Shown here: positions 18,770 to 27,680 of the stretch, piece by piece
Layout of the letters: the number at the start of each line of letters is the position of its first letter
Position numbering within the stretch: the stretch's first letter is position 1
Source: an uncultured Chloroflexota bacterium
Lineage (GTDB): Bacteria > Chloroflexota > Anaerolineae > UBA4142 > SHND01
Assembly: GCA_937870825.1 (NCBI GenBank)
Contig: CALMZO010000151.1
Location: 1 to 64,000, forward strand
Direction: 5' to 3'
Length of the DNA stretch: 64,000 nt
Translations under genes and position numbers: made by a program
The notes under the pieces: model-generated
Seen by the model: only the letters and a program-made list of their open reading frames with translations
Told to the model about the DNA's origin: nothing
Databases searched by the model: none

Positions 18770-19513
18770 ATGTTTGAAATAATCGCGGAACTGCATCCGC
18801 AGCACAGCGGCGACAAGGGCATCCTGCGCGAAATGATTCGACAGGCGAAAATGAACGGCGCGCACGTCGCCAAGTTTCAACTCTATGACGCGCCCGCGCT
18901 TCTCGGCTCGGACGCGTGGAATTATTTACAATTGACACAGGACGATGTGGCACAAATCAAACAGTGGTGCGAAGAAGACGAACTCGAATTTATGGCATCG
19001 GTGTTTGATGTGACGCGTTTGCGATGGCTCGAAGAAATCGGCGTGCGGCGTCACAAAATCGCGAGCCGCACCGTCACGGGCGACGTCGCGCTGGTCGAAG
19101 CGATTTTGGCAACCGGCAAGGAGACGATTGTCTCACTCGGCACTTGGACGCGTCCCGAAAAACCGTTTGGTGAATCGGCGCAAATCCAATATCTGTACTG
19201 CAAATCCAAATATCCCGCGTTCCTGTCCGATATGGGCGATTTGCCAAACGATTTTCCGTCGAACGGACTTGCGGGCTACAGTGACCACACGCTCGGACTT
19301 GACGTGTGTTTGTTGACGATTGCGCGCGGCGCACGCATCATCGAAAAACATTTCACGCTCGACAAGACGCGCGGCAAGCAAACCGAAAAAGCGCATATTT
19401 GCAGCATGACGCCCGACGAACTGTTGCAGCTCTCGCAAATTGGCGGCGCGTTGTATCGCGCGCAGCGGACGATTCGAGCTACGAGCCACGCCTCGCAAGG
19501 AGAACGGGCATGA
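18770..19513 (+). CDS. NeuB-like nonulosonate synthase without SAF domain
   Basis: A TIM-barrel enzyme of the sialic acid synthase family, which joins phosphoenolpyruvate to an N-acyl hexosamine. The start MFEIIAELHPQHSGD aligns with the family N-terminus; the ORF-track TTG is less likely. VAKFQLYDA is the family KFQ motif. KIASRTVT is the barrel strand, GYSDHTLGLDVC carries the SDH motif and IIEKHFTLDKTRG the EKHFT motif. It is only 247 residues against about 340, because the C-terminal antifreeze-like SAF domain is absent. It forms an overlap (4 bases) with the LarA-like gene. Confidence 0.85.
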   Translation: MFEIIAELHPQHSGDKGILREMIRQAKMNGAHVAKFQLYDAPALLGSDAWNYLQLTQDDVAQIKQWCEEDELEFMASVFDVTRLRWLEEIGVRRHKIASRTVTGDVALVEAILATGKETIVSLGTWTRPEKPFGESAQIQYLYCKSKYPAFLSDMGDLPNDFPSNGLAGYSDHTLGLDVCLLTIARGARIIEKHFTLDKTRGKQTEKAHICSMTPDELLQLSQIGGALYRAQRTIRATSHASQGERA

Positions 19514-20778
19514 GTGCCACACTGCGCGGGTGGTGGCGCTCATGGTACGGCAAGGAACAATTCGCGTTTCCCCTGCCCGACGGCTGGGAACTTGTTGAAG
19601 CGCGCATGCGCGGCGCGCCGACATTGAGCGATGAGGAAATCCGCGCGCGTCTGTTGCAGCCGATTGCTTCGCCGCCCTTGCGTGAACTCGCGCGCGGGCG
19701 GCGCGATGCCGTGATTGCGATTGACGACTTGAACCGTCCAACAGAAGCGTTTCGCATTTTGCCGTTCGTGCTGCAAGAATTGAATGCGGGTGGGATTGCA
19801 GACGAACAAATTCAAATCATTGTTTCGCTCGGCACGCATCGTCCGTTGACGCGAATTGATTTGGAGAAAAAAGTCGGCGCGGATATTTTGAACCGCGTGC
19901 GCGTGTACAATCACAATCCGTACTTGAATTTGGTGGATGTTGGCACGACGAGTTTCGGGACGCGCGTTTTGATTAACGGACAATTTGCCGCGTCCGATTT
20001 GAAAATAAGTTTGGGCATGTTTGCGCCGCACTCGTACGCGGGATTCAGCGGCGGTGGCAAAATTATTTTGCCGGGACTGTCGAGTTGGGAAACCGTGTTG
20101 GGCAACCACAAACCTGCGAGCAAAATTTTGTCGGGCCAAGTGGGCCAAGTCGAGGGCAATACGCGTCGGTCGGAAATTGACGAAGCAGCCAAGCTGGCGG
20201 GTCTCGAATTTTCCATCAACGTGGTTTCGAACGAAGCGGGCGAGACGGCGGGACTGTTTGGCGGTGACGTAACCGAAGCATTCCGCGTCGGCGCAAAATT
20301 CGCGGGCGAGGTGTATGCCACCACAATTCCAACGGACGCCGACGTTGGCATCTTTAATGCGTTCCCCAAAGATACCGAATTGCTGCAAGCGTTAAATTCG
20401 TTGTCCGCGTGGAATCCGGGCGCAGGGGAACGCGATGTGGTGCGCGCGGGCGGAACGATTGTGGTCATGACATACGCGGCGGAAGGGCACGGCTGGCTCG
20501 GTCTCATCAATCCCGGCGCGCCACTGCACCACCGCCGCGACAAAAATCCCGTCTACAAGAAAATGTTGGAAAATCGCGAACTCTATTTTCTCTCGCCAAA
20601 TTTGAGCGACGCGATGCTCCAAGACCACTATCCACCGCAAGTGCGCGTGTACCCGCATTGGAACGCGTTGTGCGACAAATTGCTCACGCGACATCCCCAC
20701 GGCGCGCGCGTCGCATTTTTCCCGTGCGGTCCGTTGCAAATCGGATACAATGATTTAAAGTTAGCGCAAAGGGAATAA
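19510..20778 (+). CDS. LarA-family nickel-pincer racemase homologue
   Basis: A 422-residue homologue of lactate racemase LarA. It starts at ATG 19510 (MSATLRGWW), not at the ORF-track start, which runs through the neuB-like gene. AIDDLNRPTEAF matches the family D-D-x-x-R-P signature. SLGTHRPLT supplies an active-site His. PHSYAGFSGGGKIILPG has the His and Lys that hold the nickel-pincer cofactor in LarA, and VLGNH a further His. LarA homologues act on many alpha-hydroxy acids and sugars acids; here a sugar-related substrate is suggested by context only. No larB, larC or larE is in the window. Confidence 0.82.
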   Translation: MSATLRGWWRSWYGKEQFAFPLPDGWELVEARMRGAPTLSDEEIRARLLQPIASPPLRELARGRRDAVIAIDDLNRPTEAFRILPFVLQELNAGGIADEQIQIIVSLGTHRPLTRIDLEKKVGADILNRVRVYNHNPYLNLVDVGTTSFGTRVLINGQFAASDLKISLGMFAPHSYAGFSGGGKIILPGLSSWETVLGNHKPASKILSGQVGQVEGNTRRSEIDEAAKLAGLEFSINVVSNEAGETAGLFGGDVTEAFRVGAKFAGEVYATTIPTDADVGIFNAFPKDTELLQALNSLSAWNPGAGERDVVRAGGTIVVMTYAAEGHGWLGLINPGAPLHHRRDKNPVYKKMLENRELYFLSPNLSDAMLQDHYPPQVRVYPHWNALCDKLLTRHPHGARVAFFPCGPLQIGYNDLKLAQRE

Positions 20779-20827
20779 CGTCTATAGTCGTTCGCAAAAC
20801 GAGTAAAGGCGTTTCTACAATCCTGTT

Positions 20828-21055
20828 ATGAACATTCTTCGCACCATCTGGAAATACTGGCGACGCGTCGGTCAATTTATCGGCGATTGGGTCGGACGCA
20901 TTGTCCTCACCATTTTTTATTTCACAATTTTTGTGCCGTTCGCGCTCATCGTCCGTTTTTTCCAAGACCCGCTCGCCGTGAAACATGCGCCGCAGGAATG
21001 GGTAACGCGCGCCACGCGTGATTTGACTTTGCAAGACGCAGGGAGACAAACGTAA
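20828..21055 (+). CDS. Small membrane protein like the C-terminal half of SxtJ
   Basis: A 75-residue protein: an aromatic/basic N-terminus (WKYWRRVGQFIGDWVG), one hydrophobic helix (IVLTIFYFTIFVPFALIVRFF), then a soluble tail with DPL and W..R. SxtJ-family proteins found next to O-carbamoyltransferases end with this same layout. Only that half is present here. Its stop overlaps the carbamoyltransferase start by one base (TAATG). Its role is unknown; it may hold the transferase at the membrane. Confidence 0.75.
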   Translation: MNILRTIWKYWRRVGQFIGDWVGRIVLTIFYFTIFVPFALIVRFFQDPLAVKHAPQEWVTRATRDLTLQDAGRQT

Positions 21056-22854
21056 TGTATATTCTGGGAATTTCCTGTTACTATCACGACGCGGCCGCCG
21101 CGCTGCTGCAAGACGGCATGTTGGTCGCGGCGGCGGAAGAAGAACGCTTTTCACGCAAGAAACACGATTTTGGTTTTCCCAAACACGCGATTGACTTTTG
21201 TCTCAAGCAGGCGGGCATCACCGCGCAAGATTTGGATTACGTGGTCTTTTACGAAAAACCGTTGTTGAAGTTTGAACGCATTTTGCAGACCACACTGCAA
21301 ATGTTTCCGAAATCGTACGGTGTGTTTCGCGAAAGCATGGTGAGTTGGTTCACCGACAAACTGTGGATTCGGGGCGAGATTCTCACCAAGCTCGATATCC
21401 CCGATAACAAATTGTTGTTTGTCGAACATCACCTCAGCCACGCGGCAAGCGCGTTTTTTTGTTCGCCCTTTCAAGAGTCGGCAATTCTCACGATTGACGG
21501 CGTGGGCGAATGGACGACGACGACCGTAGGACGTGCAACGGCGGACTGGGACGGCACGGGAAAAAATTCGATTGATTTGTTTCACGAGTTGAAATTCCCG
21601 CACTCGCTCGGACTGTTGTATTCCGCATTCACCGCGTATCTCGGCTTTGAGGTCAACGAAGGCGAATACAAAGTGATGGGCATGGCGCCATATGGTTCGC
21701 CAACGCGTCTCGACGATGTGTACAAATTGATTCAGGTGAACAAGGACGGCAGTTTCCATCTCAACATGGAGTATCTGGCGTACCACTATTCACGCACTCA
21801 ATCGTACAATGAAAAATTTGTCGGTCTGTTTGGGGAACCGCGCAAACGCGAATCCGATTTTTATACGCTCACCACCCATCCGACAAAAAATCATCCGCAG
21901 TGGGACGATGCGGTTGCGAAAAAGAATCAAGAATACGCCGATATTGCCGCGAGCATTCAAACGGTCACCGAAGAAGTGATGTTGCGGATGGCGAATTATG
22001 CGTATGAACGCACGGGACTCAAACAACTTTCCATCGCGGGCGGCGTCGCGCTAAATTCTGTCGCAAACGGGCGCATCTTGCGGGAAACAAAATTTGAAGA
22101 TGTGTTTATTCAACCGGCAGCGGGCGATTCCGGCGGCGCACTGGGCGCGGCGCTGTATGTGTACCATGTCTTGTTGGGCAAGCCGCGTAAATTTGTGATG
22201 GAGCACGCGTATTGGGGACAAAGTTACGGCATAGACGAAACCATCGCGGCGATTCACGAAAAAGGGTACCAGTACGAACATGTGGAGGATACGGAAAAAC
22301 TTGCGACGCGGATGGTGGAGGATATTCTCGCGGGCAAAGTGATTAGTTTGTTTCAAGGCGGCTTTGAATGGGGACCGCGCGCGTTGGGCAACCGTTCCAT
22401 TCTCGCCGACCCGCGCAAGGCGGAAATGAAAGAAATCGTGAACGCGCGCATCAAGTTCCGCGAGCCGTTTCGTCCCTTTGCGCCCGTGATTCTTGAAGAG
22501 TGCGCGCCGGATTATTATGCGGACATGCGAAATCCCGAAAAGCATTATCCGCTGCGATACATGTTAATGGTGTATGCCACGCGCGACGGGCAAGGCGAAA
22601 AAATTCAAGCGGTCACGCATCAAGGCGGTACGGGACGCTTGCAAACCGTGCGGCGCGAATGGAATCCGCTGTATCACCGCGCGATTGAATTGTTCGGGCA
22701 AGCGACGGGTGTTCCCGTTTTGCTCAACACGAGTTTCAATTTGCGCGGGGAACCGATTGTCACAACGCCCGCGAACGCGCTCAACACCTTCACGAAAAGC
22801 GATATTGACACTCTCTACATGAATGGTCTGGTGGTACGAAAGGAGCCCAAATGA
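21055..22854 (+). CDS. O-carbamoyltransferase (NodU/CmcH/TobZ/SxtI family)
   Basis: It makes carbamoyl-AMP from carbamoyl phosphate and ATP, then transfers the carbamoyl to a hydroxyl, here probably on a sugar. The 599 residues fit the family. The N-terminal Kae1-like domain begins ILGISCYYHDAAAALL, with the metal-binding HHLSHAASAFF near residue 125 and TIDGVGEW. The C-terminal YrdC-like part carries FEWGPRALGNRSILADPR. It is tightly coupled to small membrane genes on both sides (1- and 4-base overlaps), the arrangement of the saxitoxin sxtJ-I-K genes. Confidence 0.95.
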   Translation: MYILGISCYYHDAAAALLQDGMLVAAAEEERFSRKKHDFGFPKHAIDFCLKQAGITAQDLDYVVFYEKPLLKFERILQTTLQMFPKSYGVFRESMVSWFTDKLWIRGEILTKLDIPDNKLLFVEHHLSHAASAFFCSPFQESAILTIDGVGEWTTTTVGRATADWDGTGKNSIDLFHELKFPHSLGLLYSAFTAYLGFEVNEGEYKVMGMAPYGSPTRLDDVYKLIQVNKDGSFHLNMEYLAYHYSRTQSYNEKFVGLFGEPRKRESDFYTLTTHPTKNHPQWDDAVAKKNQEYADIAASIQTVTEEVMLRMANYAYERTGLKQLSIAGGVALNSVANGRILRETKFEDVFIQPAAGDSGGALGAALYVYHVLLGKPRKFVMEHAYWGQSYGIDETIAAIHEKGYQYEHVEDTEKLATRMVEDILAGKVISLFQGGFEWGPRALGNRSILADPRKAEMKEIVNARIKFREPFRPFAPVILEECAPDYYADMRNPEKHYPLRYMLMVYATRDGQGEKIQAVTHQGGTGRLQTVRREWNPLYHRAIELFGQATGVPVLLNTSFNLRGEPIVTTPANALNTFTKSDIDTLYMNGLVVRKEPK

Positions 22855-23033
22855 AAGCATTCTTGCGCAGTATGTCCGCCAATTTTGGCGTCGTGGGCGA
22901 ACTGCTTGGATTCCTGTGGGCGCGCAAAATGTGGTGGCTGATTCCAATGGTCCTCCTGCTCATGATGTTCGCGCTCTTTACGATTTTCACCACTGCATCG
23001 GGCATCGCGCCATTCATCTACACGTTGTTCTAA
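22851..23033 (+). CDS. Small membrane protein, DUF5989/SxtK-like
   Basis: A 60-residue single-pass protein. FLWARKMWWLIPMVLLLM in the middle and the end GIAPFIYTLF are the hallmark of the DUF5989 (SxtK-like) family that accompanies O-carbamoyltransferases. It overlaps the transferase stop by 4 bases (ATGA). No catalytic residue is apparent, so it is probably an accessory or anchor for the transferase. An 83-base gap separates it from the hydrolase gene. Confidence 0.88.
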   Translation: MKAFLRSMSANFGVVGELLGFLWARKMWWLIPMVLLLMMFALFTIFTTASGIAPFIYTLF

Positions 23034-23116
23034 AAATTCAAGAGTCCCACAGAGCTTTTGCCGCGCAGCGAGTTTCCCACTGCACCCTCGCGCGAAAGCC
23101 CTGTGGGTCTTGACGT

Positions 23117-24208
23117 ATGAAACAGATTCGCCGCGGGCGCGGGCTGCTCGTCGGACTCGCGCTCACTTTATTTTCCATTTGCGGAACCTTGCTCATCATC
23201 GAAGCGGGATTTCGCATCTACCAACGTTTCGCGTTCGGTACGCCGCTGCGCGCGTCTTTGTCTCAAGAGTCGCTCGGAAAACTTTCGCCCTTCATCCTCG
23301 ATGCCGAATTAGGTTGGAAGTCTACACCGAATTACAAATGGAAGGGCATGTATCCGAATCTTGACGGAACGAAATATCCCGCGGAATTGCATTTTGACGC
23401 ACGCGGTTTTCGCGCGTTTGGCGATGTAAATTCCACGCATCCCAAAATTTTCGTTCTGGGCGATTCGGTAACGCAAGCAGTCCAAGTTGCGGACAACAAA
23501 ACGTATCATGCCGTCATGGCAAACGAATTGAACGCGGAGAATTTTGCGTACGGCGTCGCGGGCTATGGTTCACTGCAAGAGTACATGATTCTCGACCGCT
23601 TTTATGACGAAATCAAACCGGATTTGATTGTGTGGCAATTCTGCTCAAATGATTTGGTGAACAACGACCCCATCAACGAGACCAACAGCACGAAAAGCAA
23701 CAACGGTATGACGCGTCCTTATCTGGTCAATGGCCAAGTCCAGTACATTTTGCCAAAACGCATGGCGTTCATGCGTGAAGGTGCGCTCAAATATTCGCGG
23801 GCATTGTATTGGGTGTTGAGTCGAATTGACCAAGCTCAAGCGAATAGCGATGCGCCGGACGTACAAGCGCGCATGATTGCGAATGGGGCGAGTGACCCCG
23901 ATTTGCAACGCGTGACGCGCGTAACCAATGAAATTATGCAAAAAGTTCGCGCACGCATTGGAAACACGCCCGTGGTCACATTCACTTGTGCGCATCATGA
24001 ATTGTTTGACGAGACCTTTCGTGTGGTCTCGGAAGAGAATGGAATGGACTTTGTCGCTGAAGCAGCGATCGCCCTCGAACGCGCGGAACAACAAGGCACA
24101 ATGGTGCGCGTCATTGACGGCGGACACTATAACGAAGCAGGCAACCGGATTCTGGGAGAAACACTCGCCAAATTCATTCTTGAGAAAAATCTTTTGGTGA
24201 AGCCATGA
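23117..24208 (+). CDS. Membrane-anchored SGNH/GDSL-type hydrolase
   Basis: A 363-residue esterase-fold protein with an N-terminal membrane helix (LLVGLALTLFSICGTLLIIEAGF), so the catalytic domain is probably outside. Block I is VLGDSVTQ (Ser117), block II VAGYGS, block III FCSNDLV and block V DGGHYNEAGN (Asp/His). Such enzymes add or remove O-acyl groups. Its place after the SxtJ/I/K-like genes is notable, because the saxitoxin cluster has a GDSL-lipase gene, sxtL, in the same place. The stop overlaps the next start by 4 bases. Confidence 0.87.
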   Translation: MKQIRRGRGLLVGLALTLFSICGTLLIIEAGFRIYQRFAFGTPLRASLSQESLGKLSPFILDAELGWKSTPNYKWKGMYPNLDGTKYPAELHFDARGFRAFGDVNSTHPKIFVLGDSVTQAVQVADNKTYHAVMANELNAENFAYGVAGYGSLQEYMILDRFYDEIKPDLIVWQFCSNDLVNNDPINETNSTKSNNGMTRPYLVNGQVQYILPKRMAFMREGALKYSRALYWVLSRIDQAQANSDAPDVQARMIANGASDPDLQRVTRVTNEIMQKVRARIGNTPVVTFTCAHHELFDETFRVVSEENGMDFVAEAAIALERAEQQGTMVRVIDGGHYNEAGNRILGETLAKFILEKNLLVKP

Positions 24209-25968
24209 CGCGAGCGAACGGCAATCATCGCACGCGCCGCTCAAACGCGCTGTCCAAACCCTTACGGCAAATCTGGCGCAAGCTGCGTCCTTCGCTTCCG
24301 CCGTCCCCAACCGACGCCCCCTTTCCGGAATCGGAACTCGGACCCCTCGTGCGCCAAGATTGGGACAAGTGGAACGCCGCGCGTACACGCGCGAAAAAAG
24401 GACCGCGCGTTTTGATTGCGACCGGCATCGGTGGTCATCCCCCGTCAACCGTGATGGAAGCATTTCTCGCGGCAGCGTTGACGCTGCGCGGCGCGAACGT
24501 GGAATTTTTCTTGTGTGACAAACAACTGCCCGCGTGTTTGATGTGCAATTTCATGAGTTTTGAAAGCCCCGAGCAACTGGCAATACAGGGACCTCAAGCA
24601 AAGATTTGCAACTGGTGTTACCCGCGCGGACGCGCGATGTATGCGCCTTTCGATTTGCCGATTCGTACATTTGGCGAATTTTTGACCGATGCAATGCGCG
24701 CACGCGCGCAAGACATTGCGGCACAGGTACCCTTGGCGGAAATTCAAAAGTACAAGTTCGAGGGTTTAGAAATCGGCGCGCACGCGTTCGCAAGCGCGGT
24801 GCGTTTTTTTGTCAAAAGTGATTTTTGGGCTGAACTCACTGCCGAACCGATTTTGCGTCGGTATTTGGAAGCCGCGCTGTTGTCCGCGTTCGCGACGCGC
24901 GCGCTGCTGCGCGCGACGAAATACGAGGTCGCCGTTTTTCATCACGGCATCTATGTCTCGCAAGGCATCTTTGGCGAAGTGGCGCGGCAGGAACAGGTAC
25001 GCGTGGTGAACTGGGGTCCCGCGTATCGCAAGCACAGTTTTCTGTTCAGTCACCATCGTTCGCACCATTTTACACTGCTCCAAGAACCGTCGAGCGTATG
25101 GGAAAATCTGAAATGGACGCCTGAAATGGATAAGGACTTGATGGAGTATGTTTCGAGTCGCTGGACGGGGCAGAACGATTGGTTGGGCGTCTCCCCGATT
25201 CATCAGCCCACGGATACCGCGCTGGGACAAGAAATCGGCATTGATTTTTCCAAGCCGACAATCGGGCTTTTGACCAATGTCTTGTGGGACGCGCAACTTT
25301 TTTATGAAGGCAACGCGTATCGTGATATGCGCGATTGGGTTTTTGATACGATTGAATTTTTTTCGAAACGTCCCGATTTGCAATTGTTGATACGCGTGCA
25401 TCCCGCCGAAGTGCGCGGCACGCTTGTTTCACGCGAACAAATCATTCCGGCAATTTACACACGCTTTCCGCAATTGCCAAAGAATATCGTTATTGTCCCG
25501 CCCGAAAGCAGTGTGGACACGTACCGCGCAATGATGCAGTGCGACAGTGTGATTATTTACGGCACGAAAACGGGCATGGAACTCGCGACGCTCGGCATTC
25601 CCATTCTCGTTGCGGGGGAAGCATGGGTGCGGGACAAAGGGATTACGCTTGACGCGCACACGCGCGACGAATATCTGGAATTGTTGGAACGCCTGCCGTT
25701 GCGCGAGCGCCTGGGCGAAAAAACCGTCGAACGCGCGCGGAAATATGCATATCATTTCTTTTTCCGCAAAATGATTCCCGTGTATCGCGTCCAGCCCGCG
25801 CCGGGGGAATGGAAATCGTACCGGTTCGACCTGGACCGCCTTGAGGATTTGCGCGCGGCGGATGAAATTGGGCTGGATGTGATTTGTGATGGCATTTTGA
25901 ATGGGCGCGAGTTTATCTATCCCGCCGAAAATTTGCGCGCACGCGCGCCTGTCGGGATTGGGATATAG
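24205..25968 (+). CDS. Capsule-type GT-B-like glycosyltransferase
   Basis: A 587-residue cytoplasmic protein. After a basic, Pro-rich N-terminus comes a first Rossmann-like half (RVLIATGIGGHPPSTVMEAFLAA). It has two Cys pairs (LPACLMCNF, KICNWCYP) that could bind a metal. The second half ends VIIYGTKTGMELATLGIPILVAG near residue 450, the donor-binding region typical of capsule polysaccharide (KpsC/KpsS-like) and GT-B proteins. A helical tail follows. Donor and acceptor are unknown. The Cys pairs are unusual for GT-B enzymes. Confidence 0.65.
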   Translation: MTRANGNHRTRRSNALSKPLRQIWRKLRPSLPPSPTDAPFPESELGPLVRQDWDKWNAARTRAKKGPRVLIATGIGGHPPSTVMEAFLAAALTLRGANVEFFLCDKQLPACLMCNFMSFESPEQLAIQGPQAKICNWCYPRGRAMYAPFDLPIRTFGEFLTDAMRARAQDIAAQVPLAEIQKYKFEGLEIGAHAFASAVRFFVKSDFWAELTAEPILRRYLEAALLSAFATRALLRATKYEVAVFHHGIYVSQGIFGEVARQEQVRVVNWGPAYRKHSFLFSHHRSHHFTLLQEPSSVWENLKWTPEMDKDLMEYVSSRWTGQNDWLGVSPIHQPTDTALGQEIGIDFSKPTIGLLTNVLWDAQLFYEGNAYRDMRDWVFDTIEFFSKRPDLQLLIRVHPAEVRGTLVSREQIIPAIYTRFPQLPKNIVIVPPESSVDTYRAMMQCDSVIIYGTKTGMELATLGIPILVAGEAWVRDKGITLDAHTRDEYLELLERLPLRERLGEKTVERARKYAYHFFFRKMIPVYRVQPAPGEWKSYRFDLDRLEDLRAADEIGLDVICDGILNGREFIYPAENLRARAPVGIGI

Positions 25969-25971
25969 GCG

Positions 25972-27012
25972 ATGGGAAAAAGCAAAATCGCGCGGGTGCG
26001 CGCCCGCGCTGCGCAAAACGGCTTGCCCGGTTTGGGATGGTGGGCAATGCGTTGGTTGTATTGGCGGAGCGGGCTGTACCGCACGAAATGGCATTTGCGT
26101 CCGCCCCTGCGCGACTCGTTGTATCTTAATCCTTTGGAAGAAACGGCAAAGGGGCGCGAGCGTTCGCTGCGCATTTTGCAAGAACAACGCGAGCGGTACA
26201 AAGTGATTCGGGTCAACACGCTCCGGTTCAAAGTCGATTTGAAAGATTATGCCTTTGGACGCAAGCTGTTCCTGAATCGCATCTGGGAAGACTATGAAAG
26301 CGGATTGTTTTTTCAGTTGTTACAGCCCGGAATGAACGTTCTCGATATTGGCGCACACATTGGCTACTATGCCTTGTTCGCCGCGCAGCGGGTCGGTTCA
26401 AGCGGGCGCGTGTTTGCTTTTGAACCTGCACCGGATAATTTTGCGCTGCTTGCCGAGAACGTGCGGCTGAATCGTTTGCAAAATATTTTAACGGCGGAAA
26501 ATCTTGCCGTGTCGGACAGAACGCAACAACTTGCATTGCAGCTTTCTGAAGCCAGTTCCGGGGACCACCGTATCTTTGCGACGAGCGCGGAGGATGATGC
26601 CCTGTTCAACAAGAACCGCCCGCGTGCGACCCATCCGGTTCAAGCCATTGCGGTGGACGAGTATCTTGGCTCAAAACGGGTCTCACGCGTGGACGCGGTC
26701 AAGATGGACGTGCAAGGCGCGGAGATGAATGTGCTGCGCGGGATGGAACAAACTCTGCGCGCAAACCCGGACCTCTTTTTGTTTTTTGAATATTGGTATT
26801 TCGGCTTGAAGGCAAATGGTACAGCGCCGCAAGCACCACTTGAATTTTTGCAAAACGATTTCGGCTACCAATTGTTTTTGCTTGACCCCGAAGCCCGCTG
26901 CGTCAAGCCCATCGAGAGGAATGCATTTGTAGAATGGGCTGCCGCGCAAGACCCCCGTTTGCAGATGGACCTGATTGCCACGCGTGCCGCGCTGCCGAAG
27001 GAGTGGCTGTGA
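25972..27012 (+). CDS. FkbM-family methyltransferase
   Basis: A 346-residue SAM-dependent methyltransferase of the FkbM type, which O-methylates sugars or other small molecules. The core begins near residue 120: NVLDIGAHIGYYALFA is the SAM glycine loop, VFAFEPAPDNFALLAENV the family motif, and VDAVKMDVQGAEMNVLRGM the characteristic DVQGAE. The first ~110 residues are basic and Trp-rich and have no clear match. The stop overlaps the acyltransferase start by 4 bases. Confidence 0.9.
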   Translation: MGKSKIARVRARAAQNGLPGLGWWAMRWLYWRSGLYRTKWHLRPPLRDSLYLNPLEETAKGRERSLRILQEQRERYKVIRVNTLRFKVDLKDYAFGRKLFLNRIWEDYESGLFFQLLQPGMNVLDIGAHIGYYALFAAQRVGSSGRVFAFEPAPDNFALLAENVRLNRLQNILTAENLAVSDRTQQLALQLSEASSGDHRIFATSAEDDALFNKNRPRATHPVQAIAVDEYLGSKRVSRVDAVKMDVQGAEMNVLRGMEQTLRANPDLFLFFEYWYFGLKANGTAPQAPLEFLQNDFGYQLFLLDPEARCVKPIERNAFVEWAAAQDPRLQMDLIATRAALPKEWL

Positions 27013-27680
27013 ACCTCATCCTGCGCGCGCGTCGCCGCCTCGCCCGTTTGCTGATGCCGCCGGGTCTGCCCGCCGCTTCGCCCCCGCCAGTGTCATTTCA
27101 GGAACGATTTGCCCAAAACATCTCCGCCGGCGAACGGACCATTTTTTTGCCGAACTGCGCGTATGAGGAATATCCCGAGCGCGGCGCGCGCGTGCGCGTC
27201 AGAATTGGCAGTGATTGTATGATTGGCGCGCGTTTTATTTTTGAATCCGAACAGGGGACAATCGAGATTGGAGACCGCACATTTATCAACGGCGGCACCT
27301 CCCTCGTGGCGCGTACCAACATTCGGCTTGGCAGCGACGTCATGATTTCATGGCAGGTGGAGATTCGAGACCACGATGCCCACTCGTTGGATTGGCGGGC
27401 GCGCCGTGAGGACATTCTGCGCCAGAACGAAAATTATCGCAGCGGAATTGATTTTCGGTCGAATCACAACTGGACGGGCGTTGGGGTTATGCCCATTGTC
27501 ATCGGGGACAAAGTGTGGGTCGGCTTTGGCAGTGTCATTCTCAAAGGCGTCACAATCGGAGAGGGCGCGATTGTGGGCGCGCACGCGGTCGTGACCCAGA
27601 ATGTCGAACCGTGGACGATTGTCGCGGGAAACCCGGCGCGTGTGGTGAAACAAGTGCCAACGGAATTTATTTCGTCATAG
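27009..27680 (+). CDS. Left-handed beta-helix acyltransferase
   Basis: A 223-residue hexapeptide-repeat transferase, probably acetylating a sugar from acetyl-CoA. I chose GTG 27009 (MNLILRARRR), overlapping the preceding stop; the ORF track start lies within FkbM. Repeats include IGSDCMIGARFIFE, IEIGDRTFINGG and IRLGSDVMIS. RDHDAHSLD carries the catalytic-type His. The C-terminal coil is VWVGFGSVILKGVTIGEGAIVGAHAVVTQNV with GNPARVVK at the end, typical of WbbJ/CysE-like O-acetyltransferases. It ends convergent with the TylF-like gene, overlapping by 6 bases. Confidence 0.92.
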   Translation: MNLILRARRRLARLLMPPGLPAASPPPVSFQERFAQNISAGERTIFLPNCAYEEYPERGARVRVRIGSDCMIGARFIFESEQGTIEIGDRTFINGGTSLVARTNIRLGSDVMISWQVEIRDHDAHSLDWRARREDILRQNENYRSGIDFRSNHNWTGVGVMPIVIGDKVWVGFGSVILKGVTIGEGAIVGAHAVVTQNVEPWTIVAGNPARVVKQVPTEFISS

